Assembly: GCF_900112105.1 (NCBI RefSeq) | Contig: NZ_FOKV01000003.1 | Coordinates: 1 to 64,000, forward strand | Source of the DNA: Zunongwangia mangrovi | GTDB lineage: Bacteria; Bacteroidota; Bacteroidia; Flavobacteriales; Flavobacteriaceae | DNA length: 64,000 bases | Reading direction: 5' to 3' | Shown here: positions 40,486 to 48,836 of the stretch, one piece after another | Position numbering within the stretch: the stretch's first letter is position 1 | Layout of the letters: each line of letters opens with the position of its first letter | Program-made: the position numbers and the translations under genes | Notes under the pieces: model-generated | Databases searched by the model: none | Told to the model about the DNA's origin: nothing | What the model saw: only the letters and a program-made list of their open reading frames with translations

Positions 40486-41424
40486 ATGAATACAGCTTAT
40501 ATATATAGAAATTTAAAAGCCTGCTTAGTTCTTCTAATCTTAATAATAACTAAAGTGGCTAACGCGCAGCAAGATCCGCATTATACACAATATATGTGCA
40601 ATACGATGTCTATAAATCCTGCCTATGCAGGAAGTACAGGAAGCTTGCAGGCATTGCTGCTTTATCGTAGTCAATGGGTTGGGGTAGATGGAGCTCCTGA
40701 AACTCAAAATTTTAGTGTGCATAGTCCGCTTCGTAATGAAAAAATGGGACTGGGATTAAATATTGTAAATGATGAGCTTGGTCCATCCAGTGAAGTTTTT
40801 GCAGATGTAAATTTTTCATATACCATTCAGACCGGGTATTACACAAAGCTCGCCCTAGGAGTTAAGGGTGGTGCCCGGCTTTTGAATGTAGATTGGAGCA
40901 AAGGTCGTTTTTACGATCCAGAAGATGTGCTTTTAAACACCAATATTGATAGTAGGATTATGCCATCTGTTGGTGCCGGCGCTTATTGGTATTCAGACCG
41001 TTGGTATATTGGTGCATCCGTTCCAAATTTTTTAAGATCAGATTATTATGATGATATCGAAGAGTCTGTACTTTCAGATCGCTTGCACTACTTCATAATG
41101 GGGGGCTATGTATTTGATATCAACCGAAATCTGAAATTGAAGCCTGCCTTTTTAGTAAAAGCTGTTAGCGGTGCGCCAGTCTCAGTAGATGTTTCGGCCA
41201 ATGTTTTATTACAGGAATTCCTGAATTTAGGAGTAGCCTATCGATGGGAAGATTCGGTAAGCTTTTTAGCAGGCTTCCAAATCTCAAGAAGCTTATTTGT
41301 TGGATATTCTTTTGATTACACCACAACAGATTTTAATAAATATAATGATGGTACCCACGAGATTTTATTGCGCTTTGATCTCCTAAAAGGGAATAATAAA
41401 ATTAAATCCCCTCGATTTTTCTAA
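40486..41424 (+). CDS. PorP/SprF-family type IX secretion outer-membrane protein
   Basis: 312 residues; signal peptide ending near NAQQ (about 28). The family opening QDPHYTQYMCNTMSINPAYAGS is unmistakable, followed by QWVGVDGAPETQNFSVHSPL and a beta-barrel with GLNIVNDELGPSSEVF. In Flavobacteria such proteins sit next to type B cargo genes and anchor that cargo (SprF for SprB). The gene lies 43 bp downstream of the adhesin and 12 bp before the OmpA-like gene, forming a three-gene export/attachment operon. Confidence 0.93.
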   Translation: MNTAYIYRNLKACLVLLILIITKVANAQQDPHYTQYMCNTMSINPAYAGSTGSLQALLLYRSQWVGVDGAPETQNFSVHSPLRNEKMGLGLNIVNDELGPSSEVFADVNFSYTIQTGYYTKLALGVKGGARLLNVDWSKGRFYDPEDVLLNTNIDSRIMPSVGAGAYWYSDRWYIGASVPNFLRSDYYDDIEESVLSDRLHYFIMGGYVFDINRNLKLKPAFLVKAVSGAPVSVDVSANVLLQEFLNLGVAYRWEDSVSFLAGFQISRSLFVGYSFDYTTTDFNKYNDGTHEILLRFDLLKGNNKIKSPRFF

Positions 41425-41436
41425 TTCACTTTTGTT

Positions 41437-43362
41437 ATGAAAAACTACATTTTACTATTGTTTTTTTTGAGTTTGGGAGTTACGCTACATGCGCAACGTT
41501 TAAAGCATGCCAATCAATTATTTGAGGAAATGAATTATATAGAGGCCGCAAAAGTCTATGATGATTATCTGGCCAAAGCCGATGAAAGAGAAATTGAAAC
41601 CTTGAAAAAAGCCGGGGATGCTCACTATTTAATTAGTGAGATCTCGCAGGCTTTAAAATGGTATACTGAATTGTATAGCATTCAGGGAGAAGCGATGGAA
41701 GATGACTATATGTTTAAATATATCCAAAGTTTACGCGGAGTTCAGGATTATAAAAAAGCAGATGAACTTGCTGAAGTTTATTTAAAACGAAACAATAATC
41801 CCATGCTTATCGATCGTTTTATGGAGCAAAAAAAGGAGTTATGGGGTATGCAGGAAGGTAACTCTGGCTATCTGCTCTATAATTTGTCCACAAATAGCGA
41901 GAATTCAGATTTTGGGCCGGCATTTTATGGCGATCAGTTAGTATATTCTTCTAGTAAAAAGAATAATGAAAAAGGCAATAAAATTTATGTATGGAACCAA
42001 CAGCCTTTTTTAAACCTGTACATCGCAGATCGCACTAAAAATAATGGCGAACTTGTAAATGAAAAATTATTTATGGAAGGCCTTGCTTCCCGTTATCATG
42101 ATGCCACCATTGCATTTTCCAAAGATTTAGATACCATATATTACACCTCTAATATGAGCAAAAACAACAAGCTGTTTAATAATGCAGATGGTGTAAATAA
42201 TTTCCATGTAATGCGTGGACTTATAAAAGAAGGTGAGATTAGCGATGTAGAAGACCTAGTTTTTAACAGTAAAGACTATTCGGTTGGACATCCGGCGCTT
42301 AGCGGAGATGGAAAATACCTGTTTTTTGTCTCCGATATGCCGGGTGGATTTGGTGATACCGATATCTATGTGGTTCAGTTAAATCCCGATGGGAGTATGA
42401 CGCAGCCCAAAAACCTGGGGCCAGAAATTAATACTGAAGGTCGAGAAATGTTCCCGTATTACCAGGATGATGTTTTGTATTTTTCTTCAGATGGACATTA
42501 TGGTTTAGGCGGATTGGATATTTTTCAGGCTAAAAATTTAGGAGATTTTCGTTTTAGTGTTCCGCAGAATTTAGGAAAACCTATTAATAGCAGTAAAGAT
42601 GATTTTTCTTATATCATTGCTGAAAATCAGGAAGACGGTTATATGTCCTCTAACCGAAGTATGGGCAAAGGCGATGATGATATTTATTATTTTACACGTT
42701 CCTGTTATCAATTCGTAGCGGGAAAAGTATTGGATTCATTTACCAAAAAACCTTTAAAAAATGCGGCTATAATTATCAAAGATCAATTTGATGCCAAAAT
42801 AAAAACAGTAACCACAGATAGCCAGGGAATGTATGTAGCGCAGGTTCCCTGTAATGATGAGTTTTTATTTACTGCGGAAAAAAATAACTACTCAAAAGCT
42901 ACAAAATCGATTACTACAGAAAATGTTCATCGTGATACCATAAGTGGGGTTAACTTTTTACTGTCTGCTTACCAGGATCTGGTAGAGACCGATGGTGATG
43001 AGGAGAAAATAAAGATCGATCTTATATTTTTTGAATTTAATCAATACGATATACGGCCAAAAGCGGCAAAACAGCTGGATCATATTGTTTATGTGATGCA
43101 AAGTTTTCCTGAAATGAAAATAAAGATCGAATCGCATACCGATTCCCGAGGCAGTGATACCTATAATTTAATTTTGTCTCAAAATCGTGCAAAATCGACT
43201 AAAGAGTATCTAATCTCACAAGGAATAGCAGAAAACCGAGTTGTAAGCATCAAAGGCTACGGGGAAATTGAAATCCTAAACCGCTGCACCAACGGGGTCG
43301 ATTGCTCTGACGAAGAACATGAAGAAAACCGCCGCTCAAATTTTATTGTGGTGGAGAGGTAG
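41437..43362 (+). CDS. PorE-like OmpA-family protein with TPR and PD40 propeller
   Basis: 641 residues. Signal peptide (LHAQ, about 20), TPR repeats (about 25-120), a PD40/WD40-like propeller (about 170-420) with GHPALSGDGKYLFFVSDMPGGFGDTDIYVV, a CarboxypepD-regulatory domain (about 430-510), and a C-terminal OmpA domain with FFEFNQYDIRPKAAKQLDHI and IESHTDSRGSDTYNLILSQNRA (peptidoglycan binding). This is the domain order of PorE, which links type IX outer-membrane components to peptidoglycan. Here it accompanies one specific adhesin and its PorP/SprF protein, so it may be a dedicated paralogue. Confidence 0.88.
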   Translation: MKNYILLLFFLSLGVTLHAQRLKHANQLFEEMNYIEAAKVYDDYLAKADEREIETLKKAGDAHYLISEISQALKWYTELYSIQGEAMEDDYMFKYIQSLRGVQDYKKADELAEVYLKRNNNPMLIDRFMEQKKELWGMQEGNSGYLLYNLSTNSENSDFGPAFYGDQLVYSSSKKNNEKGNKIYVWNQQPFLNLYIADRTKNNGELVNEKLFMEGLASRYHDATIAFSKDLDTIYYTSNMSKNNKLFNNADGVNNFHVMRGLIKEGEISDVEDLVFNSKDYSVGHPALSGDGKYLFFVSDMPGGFGDTDIYVVQLNPDGSMTQPKNLGPEINTEGREMFPYYQDDVLYFSSDGHYGLGGLDIFQAKNLGDFRFSVPQNLGKPINSSKDDFSYIIAENQEDGYMSSNRSMGKGDDDIYYFTRSCYQFVAGKVLDSFTKKPLKNAAIIIKDQFDAKIKTVTTDSQGMYVAQVPCNDEFLFTAEKNNYSKATKSITTENVHRDTISGVNFLLSAYQDLVETDGDEEKIKIDLIFFEFNQYDIRPKAAKQLDHIVYVMQSFPEMKIKIESHTDSRGSDTYNLILSQNRAKSTKEYLISQGIAENRVVSIKGYGEIEILNRCTNGVDCSDEEHEENRRSNFIVVER

Positions 43363-43434
43363 GAGGATTAACCTAAACATATATAATTGTTTAAATTATA
43401 AAGCCTCTATTCAGGACGGGTCAGAATGTGTGGT

Positions 43435-43557
43435 AACGGCTTGTATAAGAATAGTAGCCGACTAAAGAACTCAAATGTTTTAAATTACAATTGAGTTACA
43501 TGTGGGCTACAATGCTCAAAATCACCACTATTCCGGCTATTATTTTTATACTTTGTT
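43435..43557 (-). repeat. attC-like imperfect palindrome 4 (solitary cassette end)
   Basis: 123 bp with the same build as the three sites in array 1. Minus-strand arms are AACAAAGTATAAAAATAATA followed by GCCGG, and GGCTACTATTCTTATACAAG followed by CCGTT. An inner AACTCAA/TTGAGTT pair lies near 43468-43494. It lies just after the stop of the protease gene. Its outer flank GTTGGCATTAGTTTT (43555-43569) shares its first ten bases with the minus-strand start of that gene's cassette at 44977-44968. Confidence 0.75.
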
Positions 43558-43571
43558 GGCATTAGTTTTTT

Positions 43572-44951
43572 CTATAGAGAGACAGTAAAAGGTATTAATT
43601 GGCCTATCCTCATTGGGAAATTATCAATAAACAAAACTGGTTCAGCAAACAAATAGGATATTCTTTCCTGATATTTTGGGCCAAATGGTGTCTGAATGTA
43701 TTGTCCTCTAGGAACATTTAAAGTTGAATAAGGAATCGCTGCCCAAAAGGTGGTGTTAGTAGTTTGATTAGGGGTTAAGTTCAGAATTGGTGTACCAGTC
43801 GCGGCTTGTCCATTTGGCAAAGCATAATTATAGTTATTACTGCCAATCGGCATTCCTTTTACCCCTCCATTGTTAACATAAAAATTAATAACAATTTGAA
43901 CATTTCTGCCGATGTTAGCTGGTAATGATATTGTTCCATTAAATCCCATTTGCCTCATATTTGGTGGTACTCCAGGACTGTTAAAATTATTTTGATGTGT
44001 TACATTCGTTATTAAAAAATTTAATCCAATGTTATTTATATCATTATTATTCAGTTCATTGGAGGTAGTAGTAATATATTCAGGTGTTTCTTCTTCTTCA
44101 TCATTTTCTTTATATTTAGGCTTTATTATGTAAGCTTCTTGTACAATTTGATTTACAATGTTGTAACTAATCCATCCATACCCTTTATTACCCCAATTTT
44201 GTCCCCAAGAATTAACGAACTTAAAAGCATTTTTAGAGTCGTCATACCCAACAATTAAAATAGCATGACCCATTAGATTATTTACTTGACCAATAGAATT
44301 CCACACGTAATCATATCCTGAAAAATTAAATCCTGAATTATAATAAGATTGGTCAAAAATTGACGCAACAATTACAGGGTTTTTGCTTATTAATTCAGCT
44401 TTAATACTGGTCAAAGCATCCGAAAGGTTAAGTCGTCTATAAGTTTCTATCTTAAATTTTTGAGCTTCTGCTTCTTGACTTGAGTTAGGTTGCGAAATCC
44501 AGTCATTAGGGGCGAACGGCATTGAACTGTATGTACACGCTCCTTCATTGATTAGAATTCTGAAAGCATCTTCAAAATAAGTCCCTTTGTTTTGTCCATT
44601 GTTAATTTGATTGTAAACATATGATGGAGATAGAATATTGTCATAGTTTATTGCCCCATTGCTATAATATGGTTTATTCCTAATGCCCTTCTCATAATAT
44701 GAGAGACAGGAGTAGGTGGTGGCCCATGCTACACAAGAATTTTGTGGGTTTTGATTTCCAACAGGCGGTAAATCTGATGATAAGTCTATTCTATTGGGAA
44801 CTTCTCCAGCACCAAAAGGCAAAGAAGCAACGCCTATTTGCTCGTACTTATCTTTATCTGTAAATAATAAACCTGTATGATTATTGTCTTGCGAGTAAAC
44901 ATTAGCAAGCCCAATTAATCCCAGTAGTATTATTAAATGTATTTTCTTCAT
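43572..44951 (-). CDS. Secreted papain-like (C1 family) cysteine protease
   Basis: 459 residues; signal peptide to about residue 20 (NVYSQ). Papain-fold catalytic residues are visible: Cys73 in VGNQNPQNSCVAWA, His229 in LMGHAILIVGYDD and Asn247 in VNSWGQNWGNKGYGW. No propeptide of normal length precedes the catalytic domain. After about residue 285 comes a 170-residue beta-rich C-terminal domain of unknown type, and no T9SS CTD is seen. The gene lies alone between an attC-like palindrome and an array-head sequence, in the same layout as the cassettes at 262-3328. It is an unusual cargo for an integron-like cassette. Confidence 0.85.
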   Translation of the reverse strand: MKKIHLIILLGLIGLANVYSQDNNHTGLLFTDKDKYEQIGVASLPFGAGEVPNRIDLSSDLPPVGNQNPQNSCVAWATTYSCLSYYEKGIRNKPYYSNGAINYDNILSPSYVYNQINNGQNKGTYFEDAFRILINEGACTYSSMPFAPNDWISQPNSSQEAEAQKFKIETYRRLNLSDALTSIKAELISKNPVIVASIFDQSYYNSGFNFSGYDYVWNSIGQVNNLMGHAILIVGYDDSKNAFKFVNSWGQNWGNKGYGWISYNIVNQIVQEAYIIKPKYKENDEEEETPEYITTTSNELNNNDINNIGLNFLITNVTHQNNFNSPGVPPNMRQMGFNGTISLPANIGRNVQIVINFYVNNGGVKGMPIGSNNYNYALPNGQAATGTPILNLTPNQTTNTTFWAAIPYSTLNVPRGQYIQTPFGPKYQERISYLFAEPVLFIDNFPMRIGQLIPFTVSL

Positions 44952-44977
44952 TGATTTACGTTTTAATTAATGCCAAC

Positions 44978-45035
44978 TGGTTATATGGATAACTTTATTG
45001 TGTATAATTGTGTCTATACCTGGATATCAATACTT
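44978..45035 (-). other. Head of the second cassette locus, attI-like candidate
   Basis: TGGTTATAT (44978-44986) abuts the cassette boundary AAC at 44975-44977, and GGATATCAATACTT lies at 45022-45035. Both boxes match the flank of array 1 (4037-4095) at almost the same spacing, while the sequence between them differs. Confidence 0.5.
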
Positions 45036-45058
45036 CCCGAAAATTACAAAACCTTACT

Positions 45059-45096
45059 AATCAATAAAATACCTGCTCGTAGGTATTTTATTGATT
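45059..45096. terminator. Strong hairpin beside the second cassette locus
   Basis: CAATAAAATACCT and AGGTATTTTATTG pair perfectly over 13 bp (extending to 16 with the A/T flanks) around GCTCGT. No obvious gene ends here. It could insulate the cassette or terminate the doubtful gene at 45215. Confidence 0.6.
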
Positions 45097-45214
45097 GTTA
45101 ATTGAATATATTTGATGAAAGTTTTTGAAGGAATAACGACTTCGTATAAAAATCTAAAAAATATAATATATGAGGAAGATTCTGTTTAAATGCTACTTAA
45201 ACCCAGCCTCAATC

Positions 45215-45445
45215 TCATCTTTTACTTTCTAAAATTACATCCAGATCTTGCATTAGCGGTAAATAATTACCTTGCTCTGTTCCGTAGCTGGTAAGAATAA
45301 ACATCAGTATATTATTTTCAAATTCTGTAGAGTTAAGGAGCGGTAAGTTATTGATGCCTTTGTCTTTCTTGCGGTAAGCACAGGTCGTCGTAAAATCCGG
45401 TTTGTTCAAGAATGGTTTCAAGGCTGCTTTTTTAGATACTAGCAA
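45215..45445 (-). CDS. Doubtful 76-residue ORF or gene remnant
   Basis: Starts with TTG, has no ATG near the start, and resembles nothing I know. It lies in a 766-bp region (45097-45861) otherwise free of genes. The frame ends with LPLMQDLDVILESKR and a TGA. It may be a fragment of a lost gene. The 45446-45861 part holds only the AT-rich upstream region of the next gene. Confidence 0.2.
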   Translation of the reverse strand: MLVSKKAALKPFLNKPDFTTTCAYRKKDKGINNLPLLNSTEFENNILMFILTSYGTEQGNYLPLMQDLDVILESKR

Positions 45446-45861
45446 AGTTTCCTGTTTACGGCTCAGTTTACAGAAATATTTTAGGCTAAGATTCGATATT
45501 CTTTTTATAGAATCTGACCTTTGTATATTTTCTATTAGCTAAAAGTGAAGCTATTCAGATTCTAATTTTCAAAAAGAATAATGGACTAACAGTTCAGCAA
45601 ATTTAATTTCATCTTTTTTTCATTTGCCGTACAATACCCGATATCAGGTATATTTTTGAAGTTTTAGATCTTAAGAAAACATACCAAAAACGACCACTAT
45701 TGATTAATACTTAGAGTAGAAATTTTAAAAATGGATTTTGTTTTAGGATTTTATATGAATTAGTTTTAGATTTATGGAAATCAATTTGTTAGGAAATATT
45801 TCCCTGCATCATGCCTAAAAAGTTTTAAAGTAATTCATTCAATCATCTAATTTCGATCATC

Positions 45862-46833
45862 ATGAAGACAAAAATCCTTTTCATTTTCATCGCTTTTTCC
45901 TTTTTCAATCTTAATGCGCAACAATCAGATCTTAGTGCTAATAAGATCATGATAAAAATTTATAAAAATTACCAGAAAAATCAACCTGAAGAAACACACA
46001 TGGCCAAAACTTATTCGGCGGAATTGATAAGGTTGAATAACGATCCTGTAGTCTTAAATGAAAGTATTGGTTATTCGATCTATTTGGGGCAAAAAAGAAA
46101 TACTGCAGTGTACTCAGATTATAAATTTGTGCCTAAAAATTCAAGAATTTCAACACCTAAGGCTGAATTCGAAAAGTGGATCGAGAAAGAAACAAATATC
46201 AGTATTATAGGATTATCTACCGGAATTCACCAATATCGTGTGTTTCAGGAATTAGGCCCTATTTCAAAGAAAAAACACAATGTATTTAAATATAATATCG
46301 AGAAGATCACTAAAGAGAATGAAGCGATCGTTCATTTTGTAAATGATCATTTTGAAGGAGAGTTAACTGTAGATCTAAACGATTATTCTATCAAAAATGC
46401 GAGTTATACGACTAAAAAATTATATAGTATGACACTAAACCGTTATGTTGAAGGTGATGTGGAACTATATTTTAAAAATTCATCTCGATTATCTAAAATA
46501 TCATCGAAGTATAAATATAAGGAAATGGATTATGAGAATAATCTGATGGTTTTGGAGCAAAAATTGGAGGATTTTGAGATCTCTTCCAATGAATATTGGG
46601 CATTTAATTTGTACAGTCAAAATCCTTTTGTGATCTATAATGAAACCGAATGGAAAAAATATGAAAACATACTATCGAAATTCGATAATTTAGATGCGAA
46701 TTTTTATGCTTCAGCTAGAGCAGAATTAAAAAATAGTCTCAGTGAAAATTCGGGTAAGTGGTTAACTTCAGAATCTAATCAGTTAAAACTTGCTTATCAT
46801 AAAATAAGGTCTTTAGAGCTACAATTCGATTAG
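45862..46833 (+). CDS. Secreted hypothetical protein
   Basis: 323 residues with a clear signal peptide ending in NLNAQQ (about 20). The mature part has alternating strands (YSIYLGQKRNTAVYSDYKFV, HFEGELTVDLNDYSIKNASY, VEGDVELYFKNSSRLSKI), like the uncharacterised carboxypeptidase-associated beta-sheet proteins common in Flavobacteria. No catalytic motif and no T9SS CTD. Monocistronic and convergent with the MFS gene. Confidence 0.65.
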   Translation: MKTKILFIFIAFSFFNLNAQQSDLSANKIMIKIYKNYQKNQPEETHMAKTYSAELIRLNNDPVVLNESIGYSIYLGQKRNTAVYSDYKFVPKNSRISTPKAEFEKWIEKETNISIIGLSTGIHQYRVFQELGPISKKKHNVFKYNIEKITKENEAIVHFVNDHFEGELTVDLNDYSIKNASYTTKKLYSMTLNRYVEGDVELYFKNSSRLSKISSKYKYKEMDYENNLMVLEQKLEDFEISSNEYWAFNLYSQNPFVIYNETEWKKYENILSKFDNLDANFYASARAELKNSLSENSGKWLTSESNQLKLAYHKIRSLELQFD

Positions 46834-46879
46834 TTTTATGCCTAAAATACGATTTTGCTATTCCTTTCAGTGTAAAAAA

Positions 46880-48112
46880 TTATACCGCAGAGTTTTGCAA
46901 TTTCATTTTTCTTCGATGGTTTTTCAGAATTAAAAAAGTAGCGTAAAAAATCACCAAAACCAGCGGAATACCAACTCCTAAATATCGCAAAGACATATCA
47001 AAAGTGTTTGCAATTTCTCCGGAAGAAGAGATCGCAAAACTTACGATGGAAGTGATGATATAAAGGAGTCCGCCAATTAATCCTCCGGCAATCCCGGCAT
47101 TACTGGGGAAATAGATCATATTCTGTGTAAAATAGTTGGTAAAAATAAAACCAGAAACGATATGAATTAAAAAGGCAAATCCTACTAAAAGATATAATTG
47201 ATCTAATTGAACGGCAGCGATTACAAATAGAATTAACAAAAGAATTTGTGCAAAGGCCGATATTCGTAATTTTTGAGGAAAATTTTTTTTCGAAAAAGTT
47301 TTGCTTAAAATTCCGCCAATCATCCAAGAAATTCCCAGGATAAGTGTACAATATCCTGTGGTAACGGCATTGAAACCAAAGTGATGCTCTACTACAAATG
47401 GGCCGGCAATATTGAATACCATTACGGTAGAGTAGGCAAGCCCTAAGATTAAAATTCCAAAAACAAAGGCCTTATTTTTCAGCATAATGGCGTAAAGCAT
47501 AGAAGTTTTCTTCAGGTTGAATTTCTTCACGTTTCTTATTGTTTCGCCACTTAACAATAATTCAGCAAAAAATAGAATTCCGGCGTAAATAGCGAGGAAG
47601 TAAAAATTAGCCTGCCAATTAAATAAACTTTCCAGATATCCGCCAAGAAAAGGCGCGATTATTGGTCCGCAAGACCACACAATGGTGAAAAAGCTTAAAA
47701 AATGCTTTCGTTTTTCTTCATCATAAACATCTACAAAATAGGCGCGTTTAGCAACTACGATAAAAGAAGTGCCCAATCCCTGTACGATTCGCCAAAAACA
47801 GATAAGCCAAACCTGCTCTGTCCAGGTAATGGCAAGACTACTTATAACTAAAGCCACTAAGGAAAATAAAACGGGTTTATAACGCCCAAGACTATCTAAA
47901 ATGCTCCCAACAAATAGCTGTGCAAAACCATAACTTAAAAAGAAACAAGTTAAGGTAAGCTGAATACTTTTTTCTGAAACCGAAAGATTTTGTGCCATCG
48001 AGGGGAAGGAAGGTAAATAAATATCGGTCATAAATCCTGAAAGTGGAATCGTAAAGAAAGTGACTATGGTAGCAATTTGCTTTTGTTTTTCTGAGGCTTG
48101 GCTTAAATGCAT
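46880..48112 (-). CDS. MFS drug:H+ antiporter, Bcr/CflA type
   Basis: 410 residues, about 12 membrane helices. Between helices 2 and 3 lies the family motif VGSILDSLGRYKP (the GxLaDrxGrkp loop). The N-terminal SGFMTDIYLPSFPSMAQNLSVSEKSIQLTLT is characteristic of the Bcr/CflA subfamily, which exports compounds such as bicyclomycin and chloramphenicol. The real substrate is unknown. It ends with basic residues HRRKMKLQ. It is a single gene; a regulator is not visible next to it. Confidence 0.9.
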   Translation of the reverse strand: MHLSQASEKQKQIATIVTFFTIPLSGFMTDIYLPSFPSMAQNLSVSEKSIQLTLTCFFLSYGFAQLFVGSILDSLGRYKPVLFSLVALVISSLAITWTEQVWLICFWRIVQGLGTSFIVVAKRAYFVDVYDEEKRKHFLSFFTIVWSCGPIIAPFLGGYLESLFNWQANFYFLAIYAGILFFAELLLSGETIRNVKKFNLKKTSMLYAIMLKNKAFVFGILILGLAYSTVMVFNIAGPFVVEHHFGFNAVTTGYCTLILGISWMIGGILSKTFSKKNFPQKLRISAFAQILLLILFVIAAVQLDQLYLLVGFAFLIHIVSGFIFTNYFTQNMIYFPSNAGIAGGLIGGLLYIITSIVSFAISSSGEIANTFDMSLRYLGVGIPLVLVIFYATFLILKNHRRKMKLQNSAV

Positions 48113-48521
48113 TGGTTGGGGATTAAGAATGCGGTAAATATCAGATTAATTTTTGGGAGGTAAGTCGGAATATTTTAGTGAGACTTTCAGTATTTGAAAA
48201 ATTCATATTAATTTATTTACGGCTCTCCTGTAATTATTTTTATGCTAAAAACGGAGCCGGTTCAAAAATCCAAAATTTTTATAAAATACACCTATGACAA
48301 CGATTCGCCAGCTTGGAGGCAAAGTAAAGTAATATGGTAGCTAATCTGTTAATTACAATGGCTATTTTGCAAATCGATAGCAAAAACTTAATAGATTATC
48401 CCACTTTCTTTGGCGGCAATAGAAAAAAGGAAAAGAAATATTAGAAAGATATTCGAAATTGAAGAATCTGGAGATAAACCACTCCTGGATAAAGCTGTAG
48501 AGTATGATTTTCTTTAATAGG
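48113..48521. other. Gene-free gap with decayed-looking frames
   Basis: 409 bp between the MFS gene and the 50-residue protein. A plus-strand frame ending at about 48519 reads RKIFEIEESGDKPLLDKAVE before its stop but has only a weak TTG start, so it looks like the tail of a lost gene. A GC-containing inverted pair (CGGCTCTC / GGAGCCG) lies near 48220-48263. Nothing else is recognisable. Confidence 0.3.
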
Positions 48522-48674
48522 TTAATCTAAAGAGTTTTTGGTTACCCAGGTTTTCCAGCCGATTATCGCCATTTGTACTTTGCTGGCCTTAGCTAAATCT
48601 AATTGCTTTTTTGAATAACTTGGCAATAATTTCCTGTTTAATTTTGCTAAAGATTTAAACAACTTCTTTTTCAT
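48522..48674 (-). CDS. Small basic protein, 50 residues
   Basis: ATG at 48674-48672, TAA at 48524-48522. It begins MKKKLFKSLAKLNRKLLPSY and continues SKKQLDLAKASKVQMAIIGW, then KTWVTKNSLD. It is strongly basic, with a short amphipathic/hydrophobic stretch (VQMAIIGW). I believe similar short proteins are widespread in Flavobacteria, but this is recollection only. Function unknown. It is in the same direction as, and downstream of, the M56 operon, about 160 bp from its end. Confidence 0.55.
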   Translation of the reverse strand: MKKKLFKSLAKLNRKLLPSYSKKQLDLAKASKVQMAIIGWKTWVTKNSLD

Positions 48675-48836
48675 TTTGGTTAGTTTATTTCAAATATATT
48701 AAAATATTGACTTTCAATAAAAAAGAAGCTATTTTTATAAATTACTCGATAATCGAGATTTAATGTTCCGAGGCTTAGCTCGGTACAAAGATGATTTTCA
48801 AAAAATGCCTCACTAGCTTACTTGTTCTAAGGTAGT

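Noticed and set aside
45097..45214. Promoter-like TATATTTG near 45106
   Set aside because: No plausible gene starts downstream within a reasonable distance.
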